The notes: generated by a model not told the origin, from the letters alone. Positions 11,163-20,529 are shown, numbered from the stretch's first letter. The stretch: 39,063 bases of DNA from Candidatus Abzuiibacterium crystallinum (GCA_002787155.1 PCVY01000063.1:1-39063), one strand, 5' to 3'. Numbers and translations: made by a program.

Positions 11163-12089
11163 ATGAGTCAAAAGAAACCTTATCGCTATATACTCTATAT
11201 CCTGCTGCGGCTCTTGCAGGGGATAGCACTGATACTTCCGCGATGGATTTTATTACCGCTGGCTCGGTTACTGGGGTTGATTGCCTGGCATGCCTTACCT
11301 CGCGAAAGAAAACGTGTTTTAGAGCATCTCACTTTAGCTTTTGGTGATCAAAAGACATGGGTTGAAAAAAAGCGAATCGGAAGAGGCGTATTTGAGAATC
11401 TTGGCCAAACAGCCGTTGATACATTAAGGATTCCATTGTTTAAAAAGCCGTTAGAAAAAAACCGGCTTATTAAAATTGAGCCTCTCGTCATTGAAAAATT
11501 AAAAGAGGCGCATCAAGCCGGCCATGGCACCATTTGCTTAGCAAGTCATATCGGTAATTGGGAGTTGATTTCCTTAAGCGTGGTCGAAGCCGGTTTTGCC
11601 GGCACGGTCATCGGACGGCGGATTTATTATGAACCCTTCAACCGGGTCATTGAAGCCATTCGGCATCAGGCAGGCGTTGACGTTCTTTACAGAGATCAGT
11701 CGCCGAAAGATTTCTTAAAAGTTTTAAAGGCAAATGAAGTGCTTGGCATTTTGGCCGATCAGGATGTGGACAGTATCGACGGCATCTTTGTTCCTTTTTT
11801 TGGTCAACCGGCGTATACACCAACGGCACCGGCGCGTTTATCGCTTTCAAGCGGAGCGCCTATTTTGCCCTTGTTTATGATCCGTGAAAAAAATAGGTAT
11901 CATTTAATCGCCGATCAACTCATCTGGCCGCCGGAAACTGCGCCAGACAAAGAGGCGGCTGTTGAGCGCATGACCAAGCAGTGGTCTTTGATTGTCGAAG
12001 GCATGATCCGCCGTTATCCTGAGCAGTGGGTTTGGATGCACCGAAGATGGAAAACAAAACCCACAGATAAGAAGGTATCTACATTATGA
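11163..12089 (+). CDS. Lipid A acyltransferase, LpxL/HtrB family
   Basis: The 308-residue protein matches the HtrB/LpxL lysophospholipid acyltransferase family, which adds secondary acyl chains to KDO-lipid A at the inner membrane. A hydrophobic N-terminal segment (about 10-43) anchors it. The catalytic motif is His129-Ile-Gly-Asn-Trp-Glu134. Further family regions are VIGRRIYYEPFNRVIE, ILADQDVDSIDGIFVPFFG and the C-terminal PEQWVWMHRRWK. The precise chain position and the acyl donor cannot be told. It overlaps the LptC-LptA fusion gene by ATGA, which links lipid A completion to LPS export. No strong ribosome binding site is visible at the ATG. Confidence 0.88.
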   Translation: MSQKKPYRYILYILLRLLQGIALILPRWILLPLARLLGLIAWHALPRERKRVLEHLTLAFGDQKTWVEKKRIGRGVFENLGQTAVDTLRIPLFKKPLEKNRLIKIEPLVIEKLKEAHQAGHGTICLASHIGNWELISLSVVEAGFAGTVIGRRIYYEPFNRVIEAIRHQAGVDVLYRDQSPKDFLKVLKANEVLGILADQDVDSIDGIFVPFFGQPAYTPTAPARLSLSSGAPILPLFMIREKNRYHLIADQLIWPPETAPDKEAAVERMTKQWSLIVEGMIRRYPEQWVWMHRRWKTKPTDKKVSTL

Positions 12090-13012
12090 TTAAACAAATT
12101 GTCAAAATTACCATTGGGCTTGCGCTTTTTTATATTGGTCTTGTCCAATTTCAGTTATGGCTGGCTTCACGCCATCCAAACGTTTTTGACCGGCAGGAAT
12201 ATTTTGAGCGGCAGGAGCGGGAGCAAAAAATCTTCAGTTTTGCTTTTTCCAAATACGACACAGGCGGAAAAAAAGAATTAGAAATTGAAGGTGATACCGC
12301 CGACATTCTGAAAAAACAAATTTTCTTTACCAACGTACTTGCCAAAGCATTCGCAGAAGATTCTCCCATTACGATTACCGCCGACACCGGTATTTTTGAC
12401 AAAAAAACCAGCAATGTGCATTTGGAAAAAAATGTCATTGCGACCACTAAAACGGGCACGCGCCTTCTAACCGAAGAATTGGATATTAATCCCACTGACA
12501 AAGTGGTTACCACACCGGTGCACGCCAAGGTAAAACGTGAAAACATTCACGTTGAAGGAATTGGCGCGCAGGGTGATTCGGAACTAAAAAAAGTGCGGTT
12601 CAAACGCAATGTTACCGTCGTAGTTCAGAATCCTGATACCAATACACCCACGATTATCACTAGCGACGGCCCCTTAGAAGTTGATTACCATAGCAACGTC
12701 GCTCATTTTTCCGATAACGTGATCGCACGCGACGAACGGGGAAGACTTTTTGCAGACTACATGGATGTTTTTTACAGCCAAGAAACCAAGAAAATTTACA
12801 AGATTATTGCCACGGGTAATGTTATCATCACCAATAAGGACGGCCATACCACTTACAGTGATAATGTTATTTACTTAGCCGATGAGGGCAAGATTATCCT
12901 GGGCGGCGATGTGGAAGCTTTTGGTGCTCAAGAGAGTGAAGGCGGCCAATCCGAGCAATCATTGTCCGGTTTTCTGGAGAATCTTGGCACGTCATCCAAA
13001 AAGAAATCATAA
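12086..13012 (+). CDS. LptC-LptA fusion protein (LPS transport bridge)
   Basis: The 308-residue product starts with one membrane helix (about 7-27), followed by an LptC-type domain (about 48-180, with SKYDTGGKKELEIEGDTADI, ITITADTGIFD and a series of V-L-x-x-NV beta repeats). It continues directly into an OstA/LptA-type domain (about 190-295, with IITSDGPLEVDY, AHFSDNVIARD and IIATGNVIITNKDG). In E. coli these are separate proteins that stack their beta-jellyrolls into a bridge carrying LPS across the periplasm; here they form one anchored chain. The gene sits between the acyltransferase (ATGA overlap) and lptB. Assignment rests on pattern recognition of repeats, not on a profile search. Confidence 0.8.
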   Translation: MIKQIVKITIGLALFYIGLVQFQLWLASRHPNVFDRQEYFERQEREQKIFSFAFSKYDTGGKKELEIEGDTADILKKQIFFTNVLAKAFAEDSPITITADTGIFDKKTSNVHLEKNVIATTKTGTRLLTEELDINPTDKVVTTPVHAKVKRENIHVEGIGAQGDSELKKVRFKRNVTVVVQNPDTNTPTIITSDGPLEVDYHSNVAHFSDNVIARDERGRLFADYMDVFYSQETKKIYKIIATGNVIITNKDGHTTYSDNVIYLADEGKIILGGDVEAFGAQESEGGQSEQSLSGFLENLGTSSKKKS

Positions 13013-13030
13013 TTTTTTCGCAAGGATTTT

Positions 13031-13756
13031 ATGCATCTGTTAGAAACGAAGAACCTGGTTAAAAGCTACAAAGGCCGCACGGTTGTTAATAAAGTCTCCA
13101 TTAATATTTCCCGCGGTGAAATTGTCGGCCTATTAGGTCCGAATGGTGCCGGTAAAACGACTACTTTTTATATGGTGGTCGGCATTATTCAATCGGACGC
13201 AGGGCAAGTTTTATTTCGCGGGGAAGATATCACGAATCTTCCGATGTACCAACGCGCCCGTCTGGGTATCGGCTACTTATCGCAAGAACCTTCCATTTTT
13301 CGAAAATTAACGGTTGAAGAAAACATCATGGCCATTCTCGAAACTCTGGACATCTCCCAAACAGAACGCAAACGGCGTTTAGAACAGCTTTTAGAAGAAT
13401 TAAACATTGCCTACCTGGCTAAGAATAAAGCCATGACGCTTTCGGGCGGTGAACGCCGGCGTTTAGAAATTACGCGTGCTTTGGTAACAAACCCATCGCT
13501 GATTTTATTGGACGAACCTTTTAGCGGCGTTGATCCGATTGCCGTCTTTGAAGTGCAAAAGATTTTACAACGGTTAAAAGAGCAAGGTTTAAGCATTTTA
13601 CTCACGGACCATAGCGTTCGTGAAACCTTGGCTATTACGGACCGCGCCTACATTATGTATGAAGGCCGTGTCGAAGTTTCAGGAACATCCCATTTTCTTG
13701 CCACTGATAAAAAGGCGCGCGAGATTTATTTGGGCGATCGTTTTGTCTTACAATAA
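13031..13756 (+). CDS. lptB: LPS export ABC transporter ATP-binding protein
   Basis: This 241-residue ATPase powers LPS extraction from the inner membrane with the LptF/LptG permeases. Walker A is GPNGAGKTTT (residues 36-45), followed by a Q-loop in SQEPSIFRKLTVEENI, the signature LSGGERRRLE, Walker B LILLDEPFSG and the switch His in LTDHSV. The Q-loop region and the ERRRLE form of the signature are characteristic of LptB rather than of amino-acid importers. AAGGA precedes the ATG at 13022-13026. It lies 18 bases after the LptC-LptA fusion. A likely permease partner is the minus-strand gene at 21884-22978. Confidence 0.94.
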   Translation: MHLLETKNLVKSYKGRTVVNKVSINISRGEIVGLLGPNGAGKTTTFYMVVGIIQSDAGQVLFRGEDITNLPMYQRARLGIGYLSQEPSIFRKLTVEENIMAILETLDISQTERKRRLEQLLEELNIAYLAKNKAMTLSGGERRRLEITRALVTNPSLILLDEPFSGVDPIAVFEVQKILQRLKEQGLSILLTDHSVRETLAITDRAYIMYEGRVEVSGTSHFLATDKKAREIYLGDRFVLQ

Positions 13757-13789
13757 TTTTACTTCAACTGAGGGGAGGAGTTATTTTAG

Positions 13790-14254
13790 ATGAAGATTCA
13801 TGAAATTTTAGACAAGCGTGCGATTAAGATTGGCTTGAACGCAACGGACAAGACAGGAGTGCTGAAAGAATTAGTCGGCATACTGTCCAATATTCGCAAC
13901 ATCGGTGATCAAAAGAGCATCGTGAAAGCATTGGTCGAAAGAGAGAATTTGGGTTCGACCGGTATTGGACAAGGGATTGCTATTCCGCATGGCAAAACCG
14001 ACAAAGTAGATTCTTTAGTCGCCATCTTGGGCGTGAGCAATCAAGGGGTTAATTTTGATGCGCTTGACGGGGAACCTGTCTATATTTTCTTTTTGCTCGT
14101 GACGCCGAAAGATACATCGGGGCCCCACTTAAAAGCATTAGCTCAAATTTCACGTCTTCTTCGAGATAGTTATTTCTGTGAATTGATCCGCCGTTGTAAA
14201 ACTGCTGAGGAAGTTCACGAACTAATCAAAAACGAAGAAGAAAAAAAGCATTAA
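13790..14254 (+). CDS. PTS EIIA domain protein, nitrogen/fructose type
   Basis: The 154-residue single-domain protein matches EIIA of the fructose/PtsN group. The phosphorylatable histidine is His67 in GIAIPHGK, with the typical ENLGSTGIGQG just before it. In PtsN systems this protein receives phosphate from HPr and regulates other proteins instead of moving sugar. A very strong ribosome binding site (AGGGGAGGAG, 13771-13780) precedes the ATG, which may give it higher expression than its neighbours. It is followed by hprK, yvcK, ptsH and ptsI, with no EIIB or EIIC gene, so a regulatory role is favoured. Confidence 0.9.
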   Translation: MKIHEILDKRAIKIGLNATDKTGVLKELVGILSNIRNIGDQKSIVKALVERENLGSTGIGQGIAIPHGKTDKVDSLVAILGVSNQGVNFDALDGEPVYIFFLLVTPKDTSGPHLKALAQISRLLRDSYFCELIRRCKTAEEVHELIKNEEEKKH

Positions 14255-14283
14255 GCCGAAACCAAGCCATAGAGCCATTCGTC

Positions 14284-15228
14284 ATGACTAATCTGACTGT
14301 CCAGGAATTCTATGAACGAATGAAGGACAGGTTAAAACTGACCTTGCTGAATCCGTCAGTGCCCTTAACCCGTCGTATCCGGTCTTCAGAAATTCATCGG
14401 CCCGGCCTTGCTTTTTCGGGGTTTTATGAATATTTTGCTTATGACTGCGTGCAGGTTTTGGGGAAAACGGAAATCAAATTTCTTCAAAAACTGAAAGGCG
14501 CTAAAAGACGCCGTAATTTACTGCGGTTTTTCTCTTACCGGATCCCTTGTATTGTCATTGCAAAAAATCAACGGCCTCCTGATGATTTCATCAAAATGGC
14601 AACAGAAGTGCAAGTGCCTATTTTTAGAGCCATTTACCGGACATCTGTTTGCGGCAGTCAAATTACGTTATTTGTTGATCATGCAACGGCTCCCGAAACC
14701 AGCATCCATGGAACCATGTTGGATGTCTACGGGATCGGCATGTTATTGATAGGTGAAAGCGGAATCGGTAAGTCTGAATGTGCGCTTGAGTTAGTCGAAA
14801 GAGGACATCGCTTAGTCGCAGATGATGTTGTGAAAATCCGTCGCGAAGGTGATGTCTTGATCGGTTCTTCTAATGAGATTGTGCAGCATCATATGGAAAT
14901 TCGCGGACTGGGGATTATTGATGTCCAATCCACTTTTGGTGTCGGGGCAGTACGGGACCGCAAACGCATTGTTTTAATAGTTACTTTGGAAAGTTGGAAA
15001 TCGAAGCGGGAATATGACCGTTTAGGCTTGGAGACACAAACGAAAGAAATCTTGGGTATCCCATTGCCCAATTTTGTCATTCCAGTCCGTCCCGGGCGCA
15101 ATATCCCCATTTTGGTTGAAGCAGCTGCTTTAACACAACGCGCCAAATTCATGGGACATCACTCTGCCAGAGATTTCAATGATGCTTTAATTGACCGGAT
15201 GCAGAGAGAAGCGGGCCGGAAGTTTTAA
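14284..15228 (+). CDS. hprK: HPr kinase/phosphorylase
   Basis: The 314-residue bifunctional enzyme phosphorylates HPr at its regulatory serine and removes that phosphate, depending on energy state. The N-terminal domain covers about 1-130. The C-terminal kinase domain has Walker A GESGIGKS (157-164) and the HprK signature beginning EIRGLGIIDV (205-214). Near the end, IPVRPGRNIPILVE matches the K3/C-terminal region. Length is normal. The target Ser57 of the nearby HPr is present. In Firmicutes HprK controls catabolite repression; in Gram-negative lineages it more often accompanies a PTS without permease, as here. Confidence 0.94.
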   Translation: MTNLTVQEFYERMKDRLKLTLLNPSVPLTRRIRSSEIHRPGLAFSGFYEYFAYDCVQVLGKTEIKFLQKLKGAKRRRNLLRFFSYRIPCIVIAKNQRPPDDFIKMATEVQVPIFRAIYRTSVCGSQITLFVDHATAPETSIHGTMLDVYGIGMLLIGESGIGKSECALELVERGHRLVADDVVKIRREGDVLIGSSNEIVQHHMEIRGLGIIDVQSTFGVGAVRDRKRIVLIVTLESWKSKREYDRLGLETQTKEILGIPLPNFVIPVRPGRNIPILVEAAALTQRAKFMGHHSARDFNDALIDRMQREAGRKF

Positions 15229-15250
15229 TGCGGAACGGCAAGGAATACCA

Positions 15251-16495
15251 ATGAAGTTCTTTAAATGGCTATATCCCGGCATTGGTATTAAGCGCTGGGT
15301 GATTTTGGCCTCGTTTGGTTTGGGGCTCACCATTGTCGTAGCCCTTTCAGCGGTGCAAACGATTTCGCGTAACAATGTATTGTTGGCGAGTTTCGCGCTT
15401 GCTGCTTTGATCTTTGGCATTTTCTTGGTGTATATGGCCATCAAAAACATCGTACGCACTTTTGTGCGTGCCCTGATGCCGCCGTCCCGTGAAGACTTGG
15501 CTAGTTTGGTCTATGAAAGTCGTCAGCGGGAATATTTGGCGCGCGGTCCGCGAATTGTGGCGATTGGCGGTGGAACCGGTTTAAGCACTTTACTGGCGGG
15601 ACTAAAGTTACATAGCAGTAATGTGACAGGCATTGTCACCGTCACCGATACCGGCGGCAGTTCAGGGCGTCTCAGAGATGATTTTGATATTCTGCCGCCT
15701 GGTGATATCCGAAACTGTTTAGTCGCTTTGGCCGAGTCGGGGCCGCTTATTCGCGACTTGTTTCAATACCGGTTTGAAGAAGGGTCCGGTTTGAAAGGGC
15801 ATAGTTTTGGCAATCTTTTTATTACGGCACTTTCAAAAGTAACGGGTGATTTTGAGCAAGCGATTAAAGAATCGAGCAAAGTTTTGGCCATCCGGGGCCG
15901 TGTCATCCCTTCGACGCTGCAAAATGTAACTTTAGTAGCGGAATTTGTTGACGGCAAAATCATTGAAGGTGAAACGAATATCACCGAATACGGTAAATCA
16001 ATTAAACGCGTTTCACTCAAGCCGACGGATTGCCCGGGAACACCCGAAGCTCTGGAGGCTATTGAAGATGCAGATTTGATTATCATGGGGCCCGGCAGTT
16101 TGTATACCAGTATTTTGCCTAATTTGTTGATTAAAGATATTTTAGAGAAAATTTTAGAGTCGGACGCGTTGAAGATTTTCGTCATCAATGCCATGACGCA
16201 GCCCGGTGAGACAGATCATCACAGCGCTTATGACCATGTACAAGCATTGATTAGCCATACGGATCCTCGCTTGTTTGACGTTAGTTTTATGAACGTGCAG
16301 GTCATTCCTAAGTCGCTCTTGGTCAAGTATAAAGAAAAGCAATCGGTTCCGGTCAAGTTAAACGCGGATGAAATCAGAGCGCGCGGCTATGAGGTGGTAG
16401 AAGGAAAGATGCTTCAATTAGACGAACAAGTCCGGCATGATTCTGAAAAGCTGGCCAAGTTAATCATGGACAGGTATTTGCAAAAAACACGTTAG
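15251..16495 (+). CDS. yvcK: YvcK/CofD-like protein with N-terminal membrane anchor
   Basis: The 414-residue product has two hydrophobic helices at about 14-36 and 43-66, then a YvcK domain from about residue 100. Its glycine-rich start IGGGTGLS (105-112) and the segment TDTGGSSGRLRDDF with PPGDIRNCLVAL are typical. YvcK proteins bind UDP-sugars and act in gluconeogenic growth and cell-wall regulation in Bacillus; CofD relatives are transferases, so catalysis cannot be excluded. The ATG at 15251 follows AAGGA at 15240-15244. The membrane anchor is not part of the B. subtilis protein. The gene lies between hprK and ptsH, in the same order logic as the hprK/yvcK/crh neighbourhoods of Firmicutes. 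Confidence 0.88.
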   Translation: MKFFKWLYPGIGIKRWVILASFGLGLTIVVALSAVQTISRNNVLLASFALAALIFGIFLVYMAIKNIVRTFVRALMPPSREDLASLVYESRQREYLARGPRIVAIGGGTGLSTLLAGLKLHSSNVTGIVTVTDTGGSSGRLRDDFDILPPGDIRNCLVALAESGPLIRDLFQYRFEEGSGLKGHSFGNLFITALSKVTGDFEQAIKESSKVLAIRGRVIPSTLQNVTLVAEFVDGKIIEGETNITEYGKSIKRVSLKPTDCPGTPEALEAIEDADLIIMGPGSLYTSILPNLLIKDILEKILESDALKIFVINAMTQPGETDHHSAYDHVQALISHTDPRLFDVSFMNVQVIPKSLLVKYKEKQSVPVKLNADEIRARGYEVVEGKMLQLDEQVRHDSEKLAKLIMDRYLQKTR

Positions 16496-16500
16496 TTTTT

Positions 16501-16800
16501 ATGGACAAACCGCATTCTAAACAAACAAACGAAAAGTTCGAACAAAAATTTACCATTCGTAACTCGCTTGGTCTTCACGCAAGACCCGCTGCCCTGTTTG
16601 TGCAGGCTGTCAGCCGTTTTGCAAGTACGATTACGGTGATAAAAGGTAAACAGACCGTCAACGGGAAGTCGATCATGGGTATCATGATGTTGGCAGCCGG
16701 TCCGGGCACTTCGATTACAGTGCGCGCTGAAGGTTCCGATGCTGCGAAAGCGATGGCAGCCATCGCGCAATTGTTTGAAGAAAATTTTAAGGAAAAATAG
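16501..16800 (+). CDS. ptsH: Phosphocarrier protein HPr
   Basis: The 99-residue protein is HPr with about 11 extra, polar residues at the N-terminus. The EI-dependent phosphorylation site is His26 in GLHARPA, and the HprK-dependent site is Ser57 in NGKSIMGIMML, exactly 31 residues later as in classical His15/Ser46. It therefore can both carry phosphate to EIIA and be regulated by HprK. The ATG lies five bases after yvcK, with no clear ribosome binding site, so translation is probably coupled. ptsI follows after two bases. Confidence 0.94.
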   Translation: MDKPHSKQTNEKFEQKFTIRNSLGLHARPAALFVQAVSRFASTITVIKGKQTVNGKSIMGIMMLAAGPGTSITVRAEGSDAAKAMAAIAQLFEENFKEK

Positions 16801-16802
16801 TA

Positions 16803-18551
16803 ATGTTGGTACTTCACGGCATTCCAGTTTCACCCGGTTTTGCTATCGGACAAGTCCGTGTTTTTCATAGCGAGGACTTTTTTTCGATTCCTGCCATTCA
16901 TATTCACGAGGATGAAGTGCCTCGTGAAATTGCGCGTTTTGAAGAAGCATTAACCAAAACACGCGCAGAATTACTCGGTATCCGGAGAAAAATATCCAAC
17001 GAAATCGGACATGAACATTCTGATATTTTTAATGCCCACTTACTCATTTTGGAAGATCGCACCTTGATTGAAGATGTGATTCAAAAGGTGAGGGAAGAAA
17101 AAGTGATGGTAGAACGTGCTTTTTCGATTGTGGTTCAACGTTATTTTCACGCTTTCTCTCAAATTGACGACGAATATTTGCGTGAGCGGGTCAGTGACAT
17201 TAAAGATATCGGACGCCGTATCATGCGCAATCTCATGGGTCACGAGAAAGAATCACTGAGCGATCTCAAAGAACCCATCATCATCATCGCGCACGATTTA
17301 TCTCCCTCCGAAACAGCCAGCATGGATAAGAAAAATGTGATTGCATTTGCGACAGATATCGGCGGCCCGACTTCACATACGGCTATTATGGCGAGATCGC
17401 TTGAGATTCCTGCGGTTGTCGGGCTTGACCGCATCAGTAAAGAAGTGGTCAATGGCGATACGGTGATTGTAGACGGTACGCGCGGTGATGTAATTTTGGA
17501 TCCCGACACGGAAACGTTAGACCGTTATAATCGTGAAGAAAAACGCTTTATCGAACTTATTAGTGAGTTGGATAAACTTCAAAAATTACCCGCTAAAACG
17601 TTAGACGGTCATCAGATTACGCTTTCTGCTAACATTGAATTTCCTGACGAAATTCCTTCTGTTTTAGCCCACGGAGCCGACAGCATCGGGCTTTATAGGA
17701 CTGAATATTTTTATCTTAACCGCCCCGATTTACCGACGGAGGAAGAGCAATTCGAAGCTTATAAAACTGTTGCCGAAAAAATGGCGCCCAAGGAAGTGGT
17801 AGTTCGTACGCTTGATTTGGGAGGCGATAAATTCTTATCTTCTATGGAATTGCCGCATGAGATGAATCCTTTTTTGGGCTGGCGTGCCATTCGGTTTTGC
17901 TTAACACGGGTTGATATTTTTAAAGTGCAATTACGTGCGGTTTTAAGGGCGAGTGCTTTCGGTCATTTTAAAATTATGTTCCCGATGATTTCTACCATTT
18001 CAGAATTTCAAAAGGCCCGTGAAATACTTAATGATGCCAAAGAAGAACTAAAGCGGGAGGGTGTTAAGATTGATGATCAAATTCAAGTGGGCGCCATGAT
18101 CGAAATTCCTTCGGCGGCTGTGATCAGTGATATTTTGGCAAAGTCCTGCGATTTTTTTTCGATTGGTTCAAATGACCTCATTCAATATGCTTTGGCGGTT
18201 GACCGCGGCAATGAAAAGATTGCGTATTTATATCAACCAACCCATCCGGCTATTTTGAAATTGGTGTCGCAAATTATTACCAACGGAAAAAAAGAAAAGA
18301 AGTGGGTCGGTATCTGCGGCGAAATGGGCGGTGATCCGATTGCGGCCCTTTTGTTAGTTGGTTTAGGCATTGATGAAATTAGCACCAGCGCTTTTGTACT
18401 CCCAAAAGTCAAAAAAGCCGTTCGTTCCGTTCGCTTTGACCAGTTAACCAAAATGACGCGGAAGGCAATGCGTTTTAGCACGGCCGAAGAGATTCGAGAT
18501 TTTGCCGAACAAGAAATTAAAAAAATGGCGCCGGATTTATTTGCTGAATAA
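16803..18551 (+). CDS. ptsI: PTS enzyme I (phosphoenolpyruvate-protein phosphotransferase)
   Basis: The 582-residue enzyme transfers phosphate from PEP to HPr. The N-terminal part contains the HPr-binding helices and the phospho-histidine domain with active His192 in GGPTSHTAIMARS. The C-terminal PEP-binding barrel has LYRTEYFYL, RTLDLGGDK, MIEIPSAA, FSIGSNDLIQYALAVDR and GICGEMGGDP. There is no GAF domain, so it is ordinary EI rather than EI-Ntr (PtsP). It directly follows ptsH. Together with HPr, HprK and EIIA it makes a complete phosphorelay without a transporter in the window. Confidence 0.95.
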   Translation: MLVLHGIPVSPGFAIGQVRVFHSEDFFSIPAIHIHEDEVPREIARFEEALTKTRAELLGIRRKISNEIGHEHSDIFNAHLLILEDRTLIEDVIQKVREEKVMVERAFSIVVQRYFHAFSQIDDEYLRERVSDIKDIGRRIMRNLMGHEKESLSDLKEPIIIIAHDLSPSETASMDKKNVIAFATDIGGPTSHTAIMARSLEIPAVVGLDRISKEVVNGDTVIVDGTRGDVILDPDTETLDRYNREEKRFIELISELDKLQKLPAKTLDGHQITLSANIEFPDEIPSVLAHGADSIGLYRTEYFYLNRPDLPTEEEQFEAYKTVAEKMAPKEVVVRTLDLGGDKFLSSMELPHEMNPFLGWRAIRFCLTRVDIFKVQLRAVLRASAFGHFKIMFPMISTISEFQKAREILNDAKEELKREGVKIDDQIQVGAMIEIPSAAVISDILAKSCDFFSIGSNDLIQYALAVDRGNEKIAYLYQPTHPAILKLVSQIITNGKKEKKWVGICGEMGGDPIAALLLVGLGIDEISTSAFVLPKVKKAVRSVRFDQLTKMTRKAMRFSTAEEIRDFAEQEIKKMAPDLFAE

Positions 18552-18560
18552 GGGGATGCG

Positions 18561-19310
18561 ATGAAGGCCATGATGCTTTGCGCCGGCTATGCCACTCGGT
18601 TGTATCCTTTAACGAAGGATAAGCCCAAACCGCTTTTACCATTAGCCGGCCGGCCTATGATTAATTACTTAATTGATAAACTGCAAGCCATTCGTGAGTT
18701 AGATGAAATGTGCGTGGTGACTAATGCAAAGTTTTTTGATCATTTTCAAGAATGGAAGGAACAATATTACCCGCGGGAACCCATTCATGTATTGAACGAT
18801 CATACCGATAGCAATGAGACGCGTTTAGGGGCTATTCGTGACATGAATTTAGCTCTCAAGAGTTTTAACGCCGAAGATGACATCCTCGTATTGGCGAGCG
18901 ATAATTATTTTGATTCTGATTTGAATCAATTTGCCCAAAATGCGGTCTCTCACCGGCCTGCGGCGACACTGGCTGTTTATGATGTGAAAGACTTAAAATT
19001 GGCAACCAAATACGGCTTGATTTCGCATGATAATCACTACAAAATTACCCAATTTTTTGAAAAGCCAAAACATCCCACGACTACGCTGGCCTCAACGGGT
19101 GTTTACTTTTTCCCCAAGGAAAATCTGAAATTAATTGATCAATTTTTAGCCGGTAATCAAAACCCGGATGCCCCGGGTCATTACATCAAATGGCTCAGTG
19201 AACGCACGGAAGTTTTTGCTTTCCCTTTTGAAGGGACATGGTATGATATTGGCGATTTTGAGTCTTATCGCAAAGCCGACACCCTGGTTCGGCAGGCATT
19301 TAAGTCATGA
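18561..19310 (+). CDS. Sugar-phosphate nucleotidyltransferase
   Basis: The 249-residue protein matches NDP-sugar pyrophosphorylases of the glucose-1-phosphate thymidylyl/uridylyltransferase superfamily. The nucleotide-binding motif is LCAGYATRLYPLT followed by KPKPLLPLAGRPM, and a metal-binding Asp appears in LASDNYFD. The C-terminal GTWYDIGDFESYRKA is typical of the catalytic domain. No acyltransferase repeats follow. It probably makes a nucleotide sugar for LPS or other surface glycans; the sugar cannot be told. GGGGAT precedes the ATG. Confidence 0.82.
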   Translation: MKAMMLCAGYATRLYPLTKDKPKPLLPLAGRPMINYLIDKLQAIRELDEMCVVTNAKFFDHFQEWKEQYYPREPIHVLNDHTDSNETRLGAIRDMNLALKSFNAEDDILVLASDNYFDSDLNQFAQNAVSHRPAATLAVYDVKDLKLATKYGLISHDNHYKITQFFEKPKHPTTTLASTGVYFFPKENLKLIDQFLAGNQNPDAPGHYIKWLSERTEVFAFPFEGTWYDIGDFESYRKADTLVRQAFKS

Positions 19311-19344
19311 TGTTATAAAGAGTTAGCATTATTTGGGAGCATAT

Positions 19345-20529
19345 ATGAAAGAAGAAAAACATTTGTTTACATCCGAGTCAGTATCCGAAGGCCATCCCGA
19401 TAAATTGTGCGATCAAATTTCAGATGCCATTCTGGATGCCGCTTTAATCCAAGATCCTTTGTCTCGCGTTGCCTGCGAATCCATGGTGACTTTTGGCAAG
19501 TTGTTTGTGGCCGGTGAACTTACCACCAAAGCTAAAATCGATTATGAAAAAGTGGCCAGACATGTTATTAAAGAAGTTGGCTACGATAGCGATGAAATGG
19601 GGTTTAACTACAAAACTTGTGAAGTGCAAACACACATTCAAAGTCAGTCGCCCGATATTGCCATGGGTGTCGATAAAGGCGGGGCAGGCGATCAGGGGAT
19701 GATGTTTGGATTTGCTTGCGATGAAACCAAAGAACTCATGCCTTTACCGATTGCATTGGCCCACAAGTTGGTGAGGGAATTAACCAAGATCCGCAAACAA
19801 GGGGAATTGGATTATTTAAGGCCGGACAGTAAGAGCCAAGTCACCATCGAATATCAAAATGACAAACCGGTACATATTGATGCCATTGTCATTAGCACGC
19901 AGCATAATAAGAATGTTGCATTGGAGAAAATTGAAAAGGATGTTAAAAACATTCTGATTAAGCGTGTTATTCCGGCGAATTTATTTGATGCAAAAACAAA
20001 AATTTTTGTTAATCCCACCGGCCGTTTTGAAATAGGCGGACCGCAAGGCGATACCGGTTTAACAGGCCGGAAAATTATCGTCGATACTTACGGCGGCTAC
20101 GGTGCCCACGGCGGAGGGGCTTTTAGCGGTAAAGATCCTTCCAAGGTTGATCGTTCGGCTGCTTATTTTGCGCGTTACCTTGCCAAGAATGTTGTGGCAA
20201 GCGGTGCGGCACGCCAATGCGAAATTCAAATTGCTTATGCCATCGGGGTTGCCGAACCGGTCTCAGTTTTAATTGATACTTTCGGGACAGGTCAGTATGC
20301 GGACAATCAAATAGTACAGGTCCTGCGTCAGTTATTTGATTTCACCCCTAACGGGATCATTTCGCAACTTGATTTGCGTCGGCCCATTTATCAGAAAACA
20401 GCCGCCTACGGTCATTTTGGCCGCGAAGAAGAAGGTTTTACTTGGGAAAAAACAAATGCTGCACAAAAAATTCGCCAGGCCCTGGAAAATTCCGGCGCAG
20501 CTTCTTCTGAGTCAAAAAAAAGCAAGTAA
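19345..20529 (+). CDS. metK: S-adenosylmethionine synthetase
   Basis: The 394-residue enzyme makes S-adenosylmethionine from methionine and ATP. Clear marks are [21 protein letters not shown] at the start, [13 protein letters not shown] in the middle, and [25 protein letters not shown] near the C-terminal third. The ATG at 19345 follows GGGAG at 19335-19339; the in-frame TTG upstream is part of the ribosome binding site region and is not the start. The 34-base gap upstream leaves no room for a SAM riboswitch. ahcY follows after about 90 bases, so two SAM-cycle enzymes are neighbours. Confidence 0.96.
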   Translation: MKEEKHLFTSESVSEGHPDKLCDQISDAILDAALIQDPLSRVACESMVTFGKLFVAGELTTKAKIDYEKVARHVIKEVGYDSDEMGFNYKTCEVQTHIQSQSPDIAMGVDKGGAGDQGMMFGFACDETKELMPLPIALAHKLVRELTKIRKQGELDYLRPDSKSQVTIEYQNDKPVHIDAIVISTQHNKNVALEKIEKDVKNILIKRVIPANLFDAKTKIFVNPTGRFEIGGPQGDTGLTGRKIIVDTYGGYGAHGGGAFSGKDPSKVDRSAAYFARYLAKNVVASGAARQCEIQIAYAIGVAEPVSVLIDTFGTGQYADNQIVQVLRQLFDFTPNGIISQLDLRRPIYQKTAAYGHFGREEEGFTWEKTNAAQKIRQALENSGAASSESKKSK

